Source: Prochlorococcus sp. AG-409-B05
GTDB lineage: Bacteria > Cyanobacteriota > Cyanobacteriia > PCC-6307 > Cyanobiaceae
Direction of reading: 5' to 3'
Assembly: GCA_003216075.1 (NCBI GenBank)
Contig: QCJK01000002.1
Location: forward strand, 83,512-147,511
DNA: 64,000 nucleotides
Positions 8,253 through 16,667 of the stretch are shown here, piece by piece. A program made the position numbers and the translations under genes. The notes beneath the pieces were generated by a model that saw nothing but the letters and a program-made list of their open reading frames with translations, searched no databases and was not told the origin of the DNA. How positions within the stretch are numbered: position 1 is the stretch's first letter; every line of letters starts with the position of its first letter.

Positions 8253-8391
8253 CTTGGGTAGGTTGTTTAGTTACGTTATAACTAATTAAATAGTGTCTTT
8301 CTTATAATATTAACAATGCTTGGTAGCTATTTATCTGGATTTTCGATGGTCTAGTAAAATATGCTAAGAACATGAATCGTGTTCAATTTAC

Positions 8392-8658
8392 ATGGTTTTT
8401 AATACACCTGGAGCTATAGACTACAGTTTCTACTCTACATCCTCAAAGAATCATACACCATTGTTTTGCTTGCCTAATAAGGTAAGTTTCGTAAGAAATG
8501 CCATTAGTAATCAAAGGCCTACTATTACACTAGAATATAGAAATAATGTAGATGTAGCTAAAACTTCAATGACTTTTGGTCCGGATGAGACATGTCATAC
8601 ATGCAAGGTTGAACAATCAAAAAATAATATAGAATGCAATATGCGTGATAGGAATTAA
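8392..8658 (+). CDS. Unrecognised ORF, possibly 5' part of a frameshifted gene
   Basis: 88 codons from ATG with no family recognised and no membrane segment. A CHTCK motif lies near residue 68. A second open frame of 76 codons begins immediately at 8652 in another frame with coding-like composition (LCNIFRREDDQYDFLLPEG), so the two may be one gene broken by a single-base shift near 8650. No clear Shine-Dalgarno. Confidence 0.35.
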   Translation: MVFNTPGAIDYSFYSTSSKNHTPLFCLPNKVSFVRNAISNQRPTITLEYRNNVDVAKTSMTFGPDETCHTCKVEQSKNNIECNMRDRN

Positions 8659-8882
8659 TAGAATTATGTAATATATTTAGGAGAGAAGATGATCAATATG
8701 ATTTTTTGCTACCAGAAGGTATAGAAAAGGATGAATTTGTAACAGCTCATGTTCTTAAGTATAATATGTATCTATTGACATGCACATGGGCACCATATAT
8801 CTGTACTGAATGGGTGTGGCATGGCATAATTATCAATCTAGGCTTCAAGCTGGATTTGACAATATTCTTTTACCCCAGATAG
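8652..8882 (+). pseudogene. Open frame without start codon, possible frameshifted continuation
   Basis: 76 sense codons open between two stops, starting six bases before the preceding ORF ends and in a different frame. It begins ELIELCNIFRREDD and continues YDFLLPEGIEKDEFV; the second half is aromatic and cysteine-rich (TCTWAPYICTEWVWHG). There is no in-frame Met until residue 39. It could be a pseudogene remnant or chance; the family is not recognised. Confidence 0.25.
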
Positions 8883-9370
8883 GTACATAGGCTACTAACA
8901 AGTCTTGCACTTGAAAATCTATTCCATCCATTTCAACTTTTCATTTTAGGCCGAAATATATAGTTGAAGAAATTACATACTTATAAAATATATCTTTATT
9001 AGCCATTTATCATTATATCTCTTTGATTTAGTGTAATCCATTATTAATAATGTATTATAGTAAGTACTTAACTAGATCCTTTCAGGAAGGAGTTCTACAT
9101 TTAATCTACTATTTTTGTTGATGGTGATTATGCTAAATACTTATTCAAAATTATTAGATCGCATATTATATAAAAGCAATTATGTTCTCCTCTTTTGTAG
9201 GTATGAGGTTAGTTTATTAATTTTAAACTAACATGCAGACTACATATCTATGAATAAATAAAATTACAATATGAAACTTCCTTAATTTTATAATTTCTAT
9301 TTGGATAGAATAAGGTTGTAATTCACCTATTAGTATTCGCTAAAGGAATTTCCAATTCATTAATTTGTAT
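8883..9370. other. AT-rich intergenic region before the TPR-SGNH gene
   Basis: No ORF of note on either strand. An in-line ctttcaggaaggag tract (about 9082-9095) is Shine-Dalgarno-like but has no ORF after it, which hints at eroded coding sequence. Confidence 0.4.
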
Positions 9371-11500
9371 ATGGACAATCTTTTGAAGGATAGATTAGAT
9401 GAGGCTTGGAAGCTATATAACCTTTGCAAATTTAAAGAAGCTATAGACCTTTTTACTCATATTTCAGACGAATTCCATGATCCTAGTTCTTATAGAGGAT
9501 TGGGTTGGTCCTATTTCAAATTAAATCAATTTCCATCTTCTATAAGCGCATTTACTAAATCACTTCAAATTAAAGTCCATTGGGATTCGTACCACGGACT
9601 TGGTTGGGCTTATTACAGATCACACAATTATAAAGCTGCTGTGTTGGCTTTAACTAATTCGACCCATTTACACGATGATTGCGACTCATACCAGGCTCTA
9701 GGTTGGTCCCTCTTGAAAATTGGAGAGCCTCAGTCATCTATTAGTGCTTTTAAAAAAGCAATTGATCTTAAGCAAGATTGGAATTCGTACTTAGGTCTTG
9801 GCAATGCCTACTTTAGTAGAGAATACTTTACGGATTCCATCTCGTGTTTCCTTCGATCAATTGAGTTAAAAGAGGATTGGAATGCATATAGGGGACTCGG
9901 ATGGTCATATCTCAGAATGAATGAATTAGAAAATGCTATAAAAATGTTAGATCATTCATTATCCTTAAAGGAGGATAGTAATACATATTTAGGTTTGGCT
10001 CTAGCATATGTTGAACTATTCTATTTCGATATAGCCCTGCATAACTTTATACTATCGTGGCAGATGGATAAGGATCCTCAATTATTTAAATCGATTTATA
10101 GCTGTTTCAGAAATTTATACCCTGCAGAGATTATGATATTTAATCATTTCAGTGAATTAACTAAACATTCATTTCTAAACTCCACTACTTTGGTTCGTCC
10201 AAGTGTTAACAAACCTGACATCTCAGAATTTTACAAACAGTTAAATAATGGATGTATAAATCCATATTTACTTTCCCTATTGTCTATCTATATTAATACT
10301 ATATCTGAGGGGTTTAAATATGAACAATATCATGATGCTGAACAATATAATTACGATCAGCAACTTAATCAAGTTGTTGATCGTAAAACCGTATCTCAGA
10401 TCTTTAACAATATAAATATACTCTCATTTGGCGATTCACACGTGAAGATATTTGATTGTATTGATGGCATTACCAATTTTCCTTTCAAATCTGGAACTGC
10501 ATATAATTTAAATAATTCATCGTCAAGCTCGGGAACATTCAGGTCAGTTATGAATTCCCTTCAAAAATATTCACCCAATGATACTAGTATTATTTTAACT
10601 TATGGCGAAATAGACCTTAGAGTACATATAGCAAAACAGTCACGAGCTAGAAATATACTTCCAGAGTTAATAGTGAAGGATATAGTTAAAAATTATATAA
10701 ATTTTGTTGATAGATTATTATTACAAGGTTATTCAGTATTTATTAACTTGCCTCATTCAGGTGGATCCGAGACTGCATCTTCTATTTCTATGGAGGCTCG
10801 TAATGACCTATGCAGATTTATGAATAACCTCATGTTTAGGATGTGTAAAACAAGAGGTATTAAATGCTCAAGTCTCCATAATATTGTAGTAGATAAAATA
10901 ACTAGACAAAGTAGGTATCAATATTTCATTGACGATTTTCATTTGCTTCAACCTTATACTAAAACTGGAAAATTTTTACAAGATCAACTTATTCTTGGAT
11001 TCAACAATGAATCAGTAAGGGAAAATTCTAATATAGATATTTACAACTATCAGAAATTTGTTTGTAAGGTCTTAGCCAGTACATTTATTGGTATAGAGGC
11101 AACGGGAACGTTCCTTACAGGTAATAGATTAAAACCCAATCGTGCGAATTATAAGTATGACTTAAATTATATATTATTCCAACTACCCTTTCCGGTTTTA
11201 GTAGATAAAATAGCATTGAAACTAACTAATTGTTTAAATCTTACTCGCCAGGACATCAGCTGCTATGCTATTTATTCAAGTTGTAATCCATGGATAAAAC
11301 TTGATAAGAATGTGGTCAAAGGCTCTCTTCTTGACACTAAAATTTCTAAAGAAATGTTAATCTACTTTGATTTTTCAAATTCAGTTTATACCGATAGGCA
11401 TTGTAATTATATATTTTTGTCATTAAATAATTCAAGTAGAGCAAATATAGAAAATATATTTATTTCTCGCTTAAGATACAGAAAATCTATCTATCCTTAA
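9371..11500 (+). CDS. TPR repeat protein with SGNH/GDSL-like domain
   Basis: About 709 residues from the ATG at 9371 (a TTG two codons earlier is less likely). Residues 1-230 are TPR-like repeats of about 34 residues with a recurring W(N/D)SYxGLGWxY pattern. A middle region carries SGNH-hydrolase-like blocks: FGDSHVKIF (about 352-360, block I with Ser), TYGEIDLR (about 409-416, where the family usually has GxND) and DDFHLLQP (about 520-527, block V with Asp and His). This suggests an esterase or acyl-transfer enzyme on a glycan, guided by a TPR scaffold; that role is inferred. The last 150 residues look beta-rich and are not recognised. It heads a three-gene same-strand cluster with two glycosyltransferase-like genes. 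Confidence 0.75.
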   Translation: MDNLLKDRLDEAWKLYNLCKFKEAIDLFTHISDEFHDPSSYRGLGWSYFKLNQFPSSISAFTKSLQIKVHWDSYHGLGWAYYRSHNYKAAVLALTNSTHLHDDCDSYQALGWSLLKIGEPQSSISAFKKAIDLKQDWNSYLGLGNAYFSREYFTDSISCFLRSIELKEDWNAYRGLGWSYLRMNELENAIKMLDHSLSLKEDSNTYLGLALAYVELFYFDIALHNFILSWQMDKDPQLFKSIYSCFRNLYPAEIMIFNHFSELTKHSFLNSTTLVRPSVNKPDISEFYKQLNNGCINPYLLSLLSIYINTISEGFKYEQYHDAEQYNYDQQLNQVVDRKTVSQIFNNINILSFGDSHVKIFDCIDGITNFPFKSGTAYNLNNSSSSSGTFRSVMNSLQKYSPNDTSIILTYGEIDLRVHIAKQSRARNILPELIVKDIVKNYINFVDRLLLQGYSVFINLPHSGGSETASSISMEARNDLCRFMNNLMFRMCKTRGIKCSSLHNIVVDKITRQSRYQYFIDDFHLLQPYTKTGKFLQDQLILGFNNESVRENSNIDIYNYQKFVCKVLASTFIGIEATGTFLTGNRLKPNRANYKYDLNYILFQLPFPVLVDKIALKLTNCLNLTRQDISCYAIYSSCNPWIKLDKNVVKGSLLDTKISKEMLIYFDFSNSVYTDRHCNYIFLSLNNSSRANIENIFISRLRYRKSIYP

Positions 11501-11614
11501 TTTAGTTTTTAAACATTTAAATTTATTTACTCTTTTTATGACTTTTCCTTAGTAAATCTAGTATAATTTCTTTAACTAACAAAAGTCTATATAATATTTC
11601 AAAAGTTTTATAAT

Positions 11615-12709
11615 ATGTATCGGCTAGATAACCACCACATGTCAGAAAGAATACTATCATGGCCAGATTTTGCTGAGCATATAGCTTTTATAGCTAAAGA
11701 CCTAGGTGCAAAGGAAGCACTTAAAAGATTACATCAATTCCAAGTGCAGGGAGAATACCCTGAATACATACAAGGATTTAATCAAGCCTTAACACAAGCA
11801 GCAGAAAATGAAGATAGAAGGATGCTTATTTTATCTAGAATCATGGCATTTTCTGGTTTCTTTTTACCTATTGAGAGTTTATTTGAACTGGGTCTTCCAA
11901 AAAAAGAATTTTTGGTCTATGCAGACCTTACTTTTGGCCGGCTAGGAGATAGCCTATATAAATTATGTTTATTATTACATGCTATGAATCGTTTAGATTT
12001 AGTCTTATGTGTAAGATCCAAATTTTCTAGTAATAAACGTATTTTAATCCATAATAAGGATGTCTTTGATTCAGATGTGCCTTCTATTGAATTTATACCA
12101 CCGATCAAGGAATATCTTTGGAAGACAGCTGAAATGTATGAGTTTTCAAGATCTACTCTTCAAAATACAACTAGATCAATTTTTCTTGATATTCCTACAG
12201 TAGATAAATATAAGGATCTAAACCTAGATGAATCATTAGTAGTTCATGTTAGGGGCGGAGACGCTCTGTTTGAGGGGGCTTTATTTTTACCACCTTTTAG
12301 TTATTATACAAATTGTATTAAAAAGGTATCAACTAATAAGGTCATAGTCTTATATGAGCCCGATGACCAATTTAAATATAATGCTCTAAATCCAATTCCA
12401 AATAAAATTCTTGAATATTGTAAAGTATTAAATAAAGAATGTATTTTAATTTCTAATAAAGATGCCAATTATGACGCAGGTATTTTACTATCAGCCCGAA
12501 ACGTTGTAGCTTCTAACTCATATTTTTCTAAAATGATTGCCTTATATAGTAGGATTTGTCAATGTATGTATTTTCCATCTCAACTTAATAACGAGAAGCA
12601 GTGGATTAGCGATGACAGCATTTATTATATATATTGCTGGCAAGATTTTGATCATCTTATGTGGACTAAATCATTAGAATATAGAATGAATTGGGTCTTA
12701 AATTGTTAA
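11615..12709 (+). CDS. Fucosyltransferase-like (GT-B) glycosyltransferase
   Basis: 364 residues; an ATG at codon 9 (11639) is an alternative start. The central segment VVHVRGGDALF (about 209-219), followed by PPFSYYTNCI, matches the donor-binding H-x-R-x-GD ... P-x-x-YY pattern of alpha-1,2/alpha-1,6 and O-fucosyltransferase-type enzymes. The preceding LTFGRLGDSLYKL resembles the G-x-x-GN/D N-terminal loop of the same fold. The donor and acceptor sugars cannot be told from sequence. The N-terminal 80 residues are helical. The neighbours suggest surface polysaccharide work. Confidence 0.65.
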   Translation: MYRLDNHHMSERILSWPDFAEHIAFIAKDLGAKEALKRLHQFQVQGEYPEYIQGFNQALTQAAENEDRRMLILSRIMAFSGFFLPIESLFELGLPKKEFLVYADLTFGRLGDSLYKLCLLLHAMNRLDLVLCVRSKFSSNKRILIHNKDVFDSDVPSIEFIPPIKEYLWKTAEMYEFSRSTLQNTTRSIFLDIPTVDKYKDLNLDESLVVHVRGGDALFEGALFLPPFSYYTNCIKKVSTNKVIVLYEPDDQFKYNALNPIPNKILEYCKVLNKECILISNKDANYDAGILLSARNVVASNSYFSKMIALYSRICQCMYFPSQLNNEKQWISDDSIYYIYCWQDFDHLMWTKSLEYRMNWVLNC

Positions 12710-12750
12710 ATCTATCTTCACCTAACTTATTCACATAAACAACCTACATT

Positions 12751-13965
12751 ATGTCGCAAACAATAGATTCAGTTATCACTGTAGCCAACCGAAAACATAT
12801 TAATGTATGGAAAAATACCTCTAGATATTTAGTAGAACATATAAAATCTAAAGAATACCGGTTAATCGTACCTCGTGAGGACTTCTTATTATTTTTATCA
12901 AATACGCCAAACTCTTTTACTGTTTTATGTGAGGATGAAATCATAGATTCTTCTTATATGAATTATATTAAGGAATCACTTATTATTTCTGGTATACCTC
13001 ACTTTCGTTCTGGTTGGATATATCAACAATTTTTGAAAATAGAAGCATGTGCCCGTTCTTCTAACAAACTACTCATATGGGATGCTGATACAATTCCAAT
13101 CCATGACATTAGTTTTTTTGACTCCAAGAATAGAATTTGTAATTTTTATAGTCAAGAAGATCACAAACCATATTTCATATCGCTATTCAGAATATTAGGT
13201 CTTCACAAACTAGCAAAATACTCTTTCATAGCTCAGTCATTCCCTGTATTGAGCTATATGGTAGCTCATATGATTAATTATATAGAAAATAGATTTTCAA
13301 TTGGTTGGAAGGAAGCTATCTTATCTACTTTTACTAAGGAACTAGGTATATCTCCTTTTAGTGAATATGAAACTATGGGTAATTGGATTTTGTTTAAATA
13401 TCCACAAATGATTTCGAGTCCCCGCTCAAATTGTTTTTCATGGGAACGACATGGAACTGCATTATTTGCAGATTCTAATAATATTAAATTATTTAGTAAA
13501 CATTCAATATTAAATTCAAATAGTTTTATTAGCTTTGAAAACTGGCAATCACCTTATGAGGCATGGTCAAAGTCTAATTTATTAATATTTTTGAATTTCT
13601 TTTTTCAATCTGCAACAAAACCAAAGGTAGCTTTATATGGGAATATTAGTTTCATTCCTGATTTAGCTATCAGAAATATTATTAGTCAAAATACAACTAC
13701 TATGGAAATATTTAACACTATGAATATTAATTCAGTGTCCCAAACTCTTTTCGACCTATATTTAGTTACCCTTGACCTTTCTACTACTAAACTAGAACAA
13801 TTCCTTAAGCATCATGATCATGAGAGGTTTATCCTAATTTATCTTATTAATAAAACCACTACAAAATTGAATCATCAGAGGTACATAAATCTATGTCAAC
13901 ATTACAAATCGGAAATCTATTTCTTTGATAATAATTACCTTCTATCTTGTAATCCAAACAAGTAA
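12751..13965 (+). CDS. DUF6492-type putative glycosyltransferase
   Basis: 404 residues. SGWIYQQFLKIEACA (about 88-102) followed by LLIWDADTIPI (about 107-117) is the pattern of DUF6492 proteins, GT-A-like enzymes in which the DxD (here DAD) binds metal and nucleotide sugar. The N-terminal strand VITVANRKHINVW and a later ISPFSEYETMGNW (an E-x-E/Y block near 205) fit the same family. Probably cytoplasmic. It follows the fucosyltransferase-like gene by 41 bases on the same strand. Confidence 0.65.
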   Translation: MSQTIDSVITVANRKHINVWKNTSRYLVEHIKSKEYRLIVPREDFLLFLSNTPNSFTVLCEDEIIDSSYMNYIKESLIISGIPHFRSGWIYQQFLKIEACARSSNKLLIWDADTIPIHDISFFDSKNRICNFYSQEDHKPYFISLFRILGLHKLAKYSFIAQSFPVLSYMVAHMINYIENRFSIGWKEAILSTFTKELGISPFSEYETMGNWILFKYPQMISSPRSNCFSWERHGTALFADSNNIKLFSKHSILNSNSFISFENWQSPYEAWSKSNLLIFLNFFFQSATKPKVALYGNISFIPDLAIRNIISQNTTTMEIFNTMNINSVSQTLFDLYLVTLDLSTTKLEQFLKHHDHERFILIYLINKTTTKLNHQRYINLCQHYKSEIYFFDNNYLLSCNPNK

Positions 13966-14276
13966 TTCAAAAATATACTATACCTATTTTCCTCCCGACA
14001 TCCTGTAATATTTAAAATATTATTATCATTAAAGAATCTTATTTATTGAATTAATTATATAATTAATTCAATTAACTAAAAAGTAAGTGAATTATAGTTA
14101 TAAGCATCTTAATTATTCTAGGTATTATATCCAGCAATTACAATATTTCATAGCCGTATTTTATTAGCTTATTAACACGCCCTTTAGATCCTTAGCATTT
14201 TTTCTTTTTTACAAAATACAGTTTCCAACACTCTAAGATATATAATTATAATAATATATATTTTCTGCTCTGATTA
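13966..14276. other. AT-rich intergenic region with a perfect palindrome
   Basis: No ORF. It contains the 28-bp perfect palindrome at 14045-14072 and otherwise simple AT-rich sequence. Closing side of the glycan island. Confidence 0.6.
14045..14072. repeat. 28-bp perfect AT palindrome
   Basis: The half-sites attgaattaattat and ataattaattcaat are exact reverse complements with no spacer. There is one GC pair per arm. It could act as a terminator stem or cruciform, or be a protein site; it is also a pattern that AT-rich drift can produce. Confidence 0.6.
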
Positions 14277-14480
14277 ATGTCGACTAGCAAAAGAGAAGAG
14301 GTCAGCTCCCATTTGCGCTATATCCGCCAGGAATTAAGGGATATGGACCAAATACTCAGAGAAGACCGTCTACTCCCTGAAGTATCTGAGTTAAAAGAGG
14401 TTCTTGCTGCATTAGAGGCTCTATATCAGCTTCTTGCAGGTAAAACCAAAAAGAAACCAAAACCTGAATTTGACGATTGA
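14277..14480 (+). CDS. Small charged helical protein, paralog of the gene at 14959
   Basis: 67 residues, strongly helical with a Lys-rich tail (KTKKKPKPEFDD). The segment KREEVSSHLRYIRQELRDM, then LLPEVSELKEVLAALEALYQLL, aligns position by position with the product of the opposite-strand gene at 14959-15156. It is predicted to form a two-helix or coiled-coil unit. ATG start. Function unknown; it belongs to a small-protein family seen here twice. Confidence 0.6.
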   Translation: MSTSKREEVSSHLRYIRQELRDMDQILREDRLLPEVSELKEVLAALEALYQLLAGKTKKKPKPEFDD

Positions 14481-14958
14481 AATTATTAATTTTTTAATAA
14501 CTATAAATCTTTAATATTCTATAAACTCTAAGAAATGCAATAAGATGTTAATTACAAATGTAACTTTATAACGAGTTATCACCTAGATTATTATCATAGT
14601 GACACTATAATTATAGTCTAATTAAATTATCATCAGTACTATTAATTATAGCGAATAAATTGTATTTTAACTTTTTACCACAGCATTGTATTTACATTAG
14701 TAATAGTAGTATTTATTTATTTGAGAATCCAAGTTTAACTTCTAGTATAACTCTTCTTTTAATCAATAGAAGTGTAGGCAAATACCAGCAAGTATTCCCT
14801 TTTAGCCCAGTGATACTATCTAAAATAAGATTATATATAAATAATTTGTTTATTTCTAATATTATATTTATCATAAAATCATTTATAATAATAGTTTTAA
14901 TAATATTGCAATTGATTTAATAATTAAATGTTCCTAAACTTTATATATAAATGACTAA
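14481..14958. other. AT-rich gap between the two paralogous small genes
   Basis: An open frame with a TTG start (14660-14920) exists but is dominated by Ile, Leu and Asn from AT-rich drift and has no ribosome site, so it is not called. Nothing else seen. Confidence 0.5.
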
Positions 14959-15156
14959 TCATTTCTTTGATTTTCTTGAGGATTTGGGTTCTATAACTTC
15001 AAGAAGTTTTTCCATCCTTGTCATTACCTTTTTAACTTCCTTTGGGTCAGGTAGGGTCATCTCCTCAGTTACTCCTAAGTGCATAACCCTTAATTCTGCA
15101 CGTAGTTCCTTGAGGTGCGTTTTTACTTCCTCTTTTTTTTCTTTTGCAGTAGCCAT
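14959..15156 (-). CDS. Small charged helical protein, paralog of the gene at 14277
   Basis: 65 residues (MATAKEKKEEVKTHLKEL, then RAELRVM, TLPDPKEVKKVMTRMEKLLE) with a basic tail RKSKK. The spacing of KEEV..HL..LR.ELR.M and of LP...EVK.V...ME.LL matches the neighbouring 67-residue protein. The pair lies about 480 bases apart, with 3' ends facing each other across the gap. ATG start. Function unknown. Confidence 0.65.
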   Translation of the reverse strand: MATAKEKKEEVKTHLKELRAELRVMHLGVTEEMTLPDPKEVKKVMTRMEKLLEVIEPKSSRKSKK

Positions 15157-15309
15157 TGATTTTTTCGAATTTTTTATATCTTACATCTATAGTGGAAATA
15201 AAACAAATCGGGTTTTAAATTATTGCTTCCATTCCTATTAGTTAATTAGATCACCTTTTATATTAGAAAGTTTATTTATGATCTGATAGAGTAATTATCT
15301 TACTAGTCC

Positions 15310-16083
15310 CTAACTACTAAAATCGTCGCTATAGTTTATAAGTGATTTAAAGGCTTCCATTACTTCATGTTCTGCTTGTCCTTGCCATATCCAATTTTCT
15401 GGTTCTAAAACTTTTGTATATTCTTTAGGTGGTATAAAGTTATATTCTTTAATTGCCTCTCTTGTAAATAATTTATTATTCTTTATTTTTTGCTGCCGTA
15501 TATATGCATCTCTCCCGTCAGAGTATCTGTGTTGGCAAAGAACTTTAACCCATATCTTTTCATAGCCACTATATTTAGCAACTCCTTGTGGCCCCTTTAC
15601 TAGAGGCTTGTTTGTGATGCCAACCTTATATGTATCAAAATCTGATGTGTTGTCATTTCTAAAATCTAATTTTACTAAATAAAGTGTTACAGGTTTGTCA
15701 TTTAGTTGAAAAGGTATATCTGCTCCGTACCAATCAAATGCGTTGGGACCAATTCCCTTGAACTCAAAGACAATGTCTGCTATTGCGTGAGCCTTTTTCT
15801 TATATTCTTCTAAATCAAATGAGTTAAAAAGTTTTACTTCCTCTTTAATCCATTCTACTAATTCAGTTGCTCTATTTTCCTTATAGACTTTGGGCAAGGT
15901 TAAGTATGATATGCCACTAAGAAGTTTTAATTGAGTTTCTATAATTTGTTCTTCGTAATTTTCTGATAATTCTATATCGTTCACGTTAGCATTAATATAT
16001 TTTTCTGTTTTATTTACTGAGATTTTGTTTTTTTTACTAAAGACTAATTTAAGTAAAAATTCAGTCCAGTCTATGATGTCCAA
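15310..16083 (-). CDS. Putative GIY-YIG-like nuclease-fold protein
   Basis: 257 residues. The segment VTLYLVKLDF ... TYKVGITN (about 132-158) resembles the two strands of a GIY-YIG domain, and a helix with RDAYIRQQKIKNNK follows. The conserved catalytic Glu of that helix is not obvious, so activity is doubtful. The N-terminal 120 residues are helical and unrecognised. The only plausible start is a TTG at 16083 preceded by taaggacg, a fair Shine-Dalgarno; no internal Met is available. GIY-YIG proteins of this size are common in phage and island settings. Confidence 0.5.
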   Translation of the reverse strand: MDIIDWTEFLLKLVFSKKNKISVNKTEKYINANVNDIELSENYEEQIIETQLKLLSGISYLTLPKVYKENRATELVEWIKEEVKLFNSFDLEEYKKKAHAIADIVFEFKGIGPNAFDWYGADIPFQLNDKPVTLYLVKLDFRNDNTSDFDTYKVGITNKPLVKGPQGVAKYSGYEKIWVKVLCQHRYSDGRDAYIRQQKIKNNKLFTREAIKEYNFIPPKEYTKVLEPENWIWQGQAEHEVMEAFKSLINYSDDFSS

Positions 16084-16320
16084 ATCAATAACGTCCTTAA
16101 ATTACTTTATTTTGTGATAATAGCTTTTCTTTCGCATTTTAACCACCATTATTTTGGGATTATCAAATACATAATATTAGCTGTTTTACTTTTACTGAAA
16201 CAGTATTTTTATATATATGTACCTCTAAAATTAATAGATCGCCTCAATTATTTCTTTAAGCTTTATTTACATGCAAAAAGCTTAAGATCAATTAAAATTT
16301 AAATAAATATCTTTTTTCGC

Positions 16321-16617
16321 ATGGCCACAGTAAAATTTGATGATTTAGGTTTGAAACTTGGAAACCTAGTCCTAGCAATAACCCTGTCTACTGTCCCCAC
16401 CGTTATGACAATTACGTTCCTAGGTTCTCATGGATTTCTACTTTGTAGATCCCTCACAAGCCAAGTTGAAAAACAAATTTCACCTGTAACTAAAACAACT
16501 TGCTTTGAAAATAACAAAACATTAATATACCGATATACACTGTTTATCTGGCTTTTTATCAGTATTCCAACTTGGCGTTGGTTCTATATTAATCATGCTA
16601 GAAGGATACGAAATTAG
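16321..16617 (+). CDS. Small hypothetical membrane protein
   Basis: 98 residues from ATG with two hydrophobic stretches (about 13-40 and 72-86, the latter YTLFIWLFISIPTWRWFY) and a basic end HARRIRN, compatible with two membrane passes. The family is not recognised and there is no clear ribosome-binding site. It could be a real small membrane protein or chance. Confidence 0.4.
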   Translation: MATVKFDDLGLKLGNLVLAITLSTVPTVMTITFLGSHGFLLCRSLTSQVEKQISPVTKTTCFENNKTLIYRYTLFIWLFISIPTWRWFYINHARRIRN

Positions 16618-16667
16618 TTGATAACCATTTCTTTATGTTTAAGCCTATTCACAATAAGTAATTTATA

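Noticed and set aside
14660..14920. 86-codon frame with TTG start
   Set aside because: Composition is driven by AT-rich drift and there is no Shine-Dalgarno or family.
16114..16302. 62-codon frame with GTG start
   Set aside because: Hydrophobic low-complexity AT-driven frame without supporting signals; kept out for lack of evidence.
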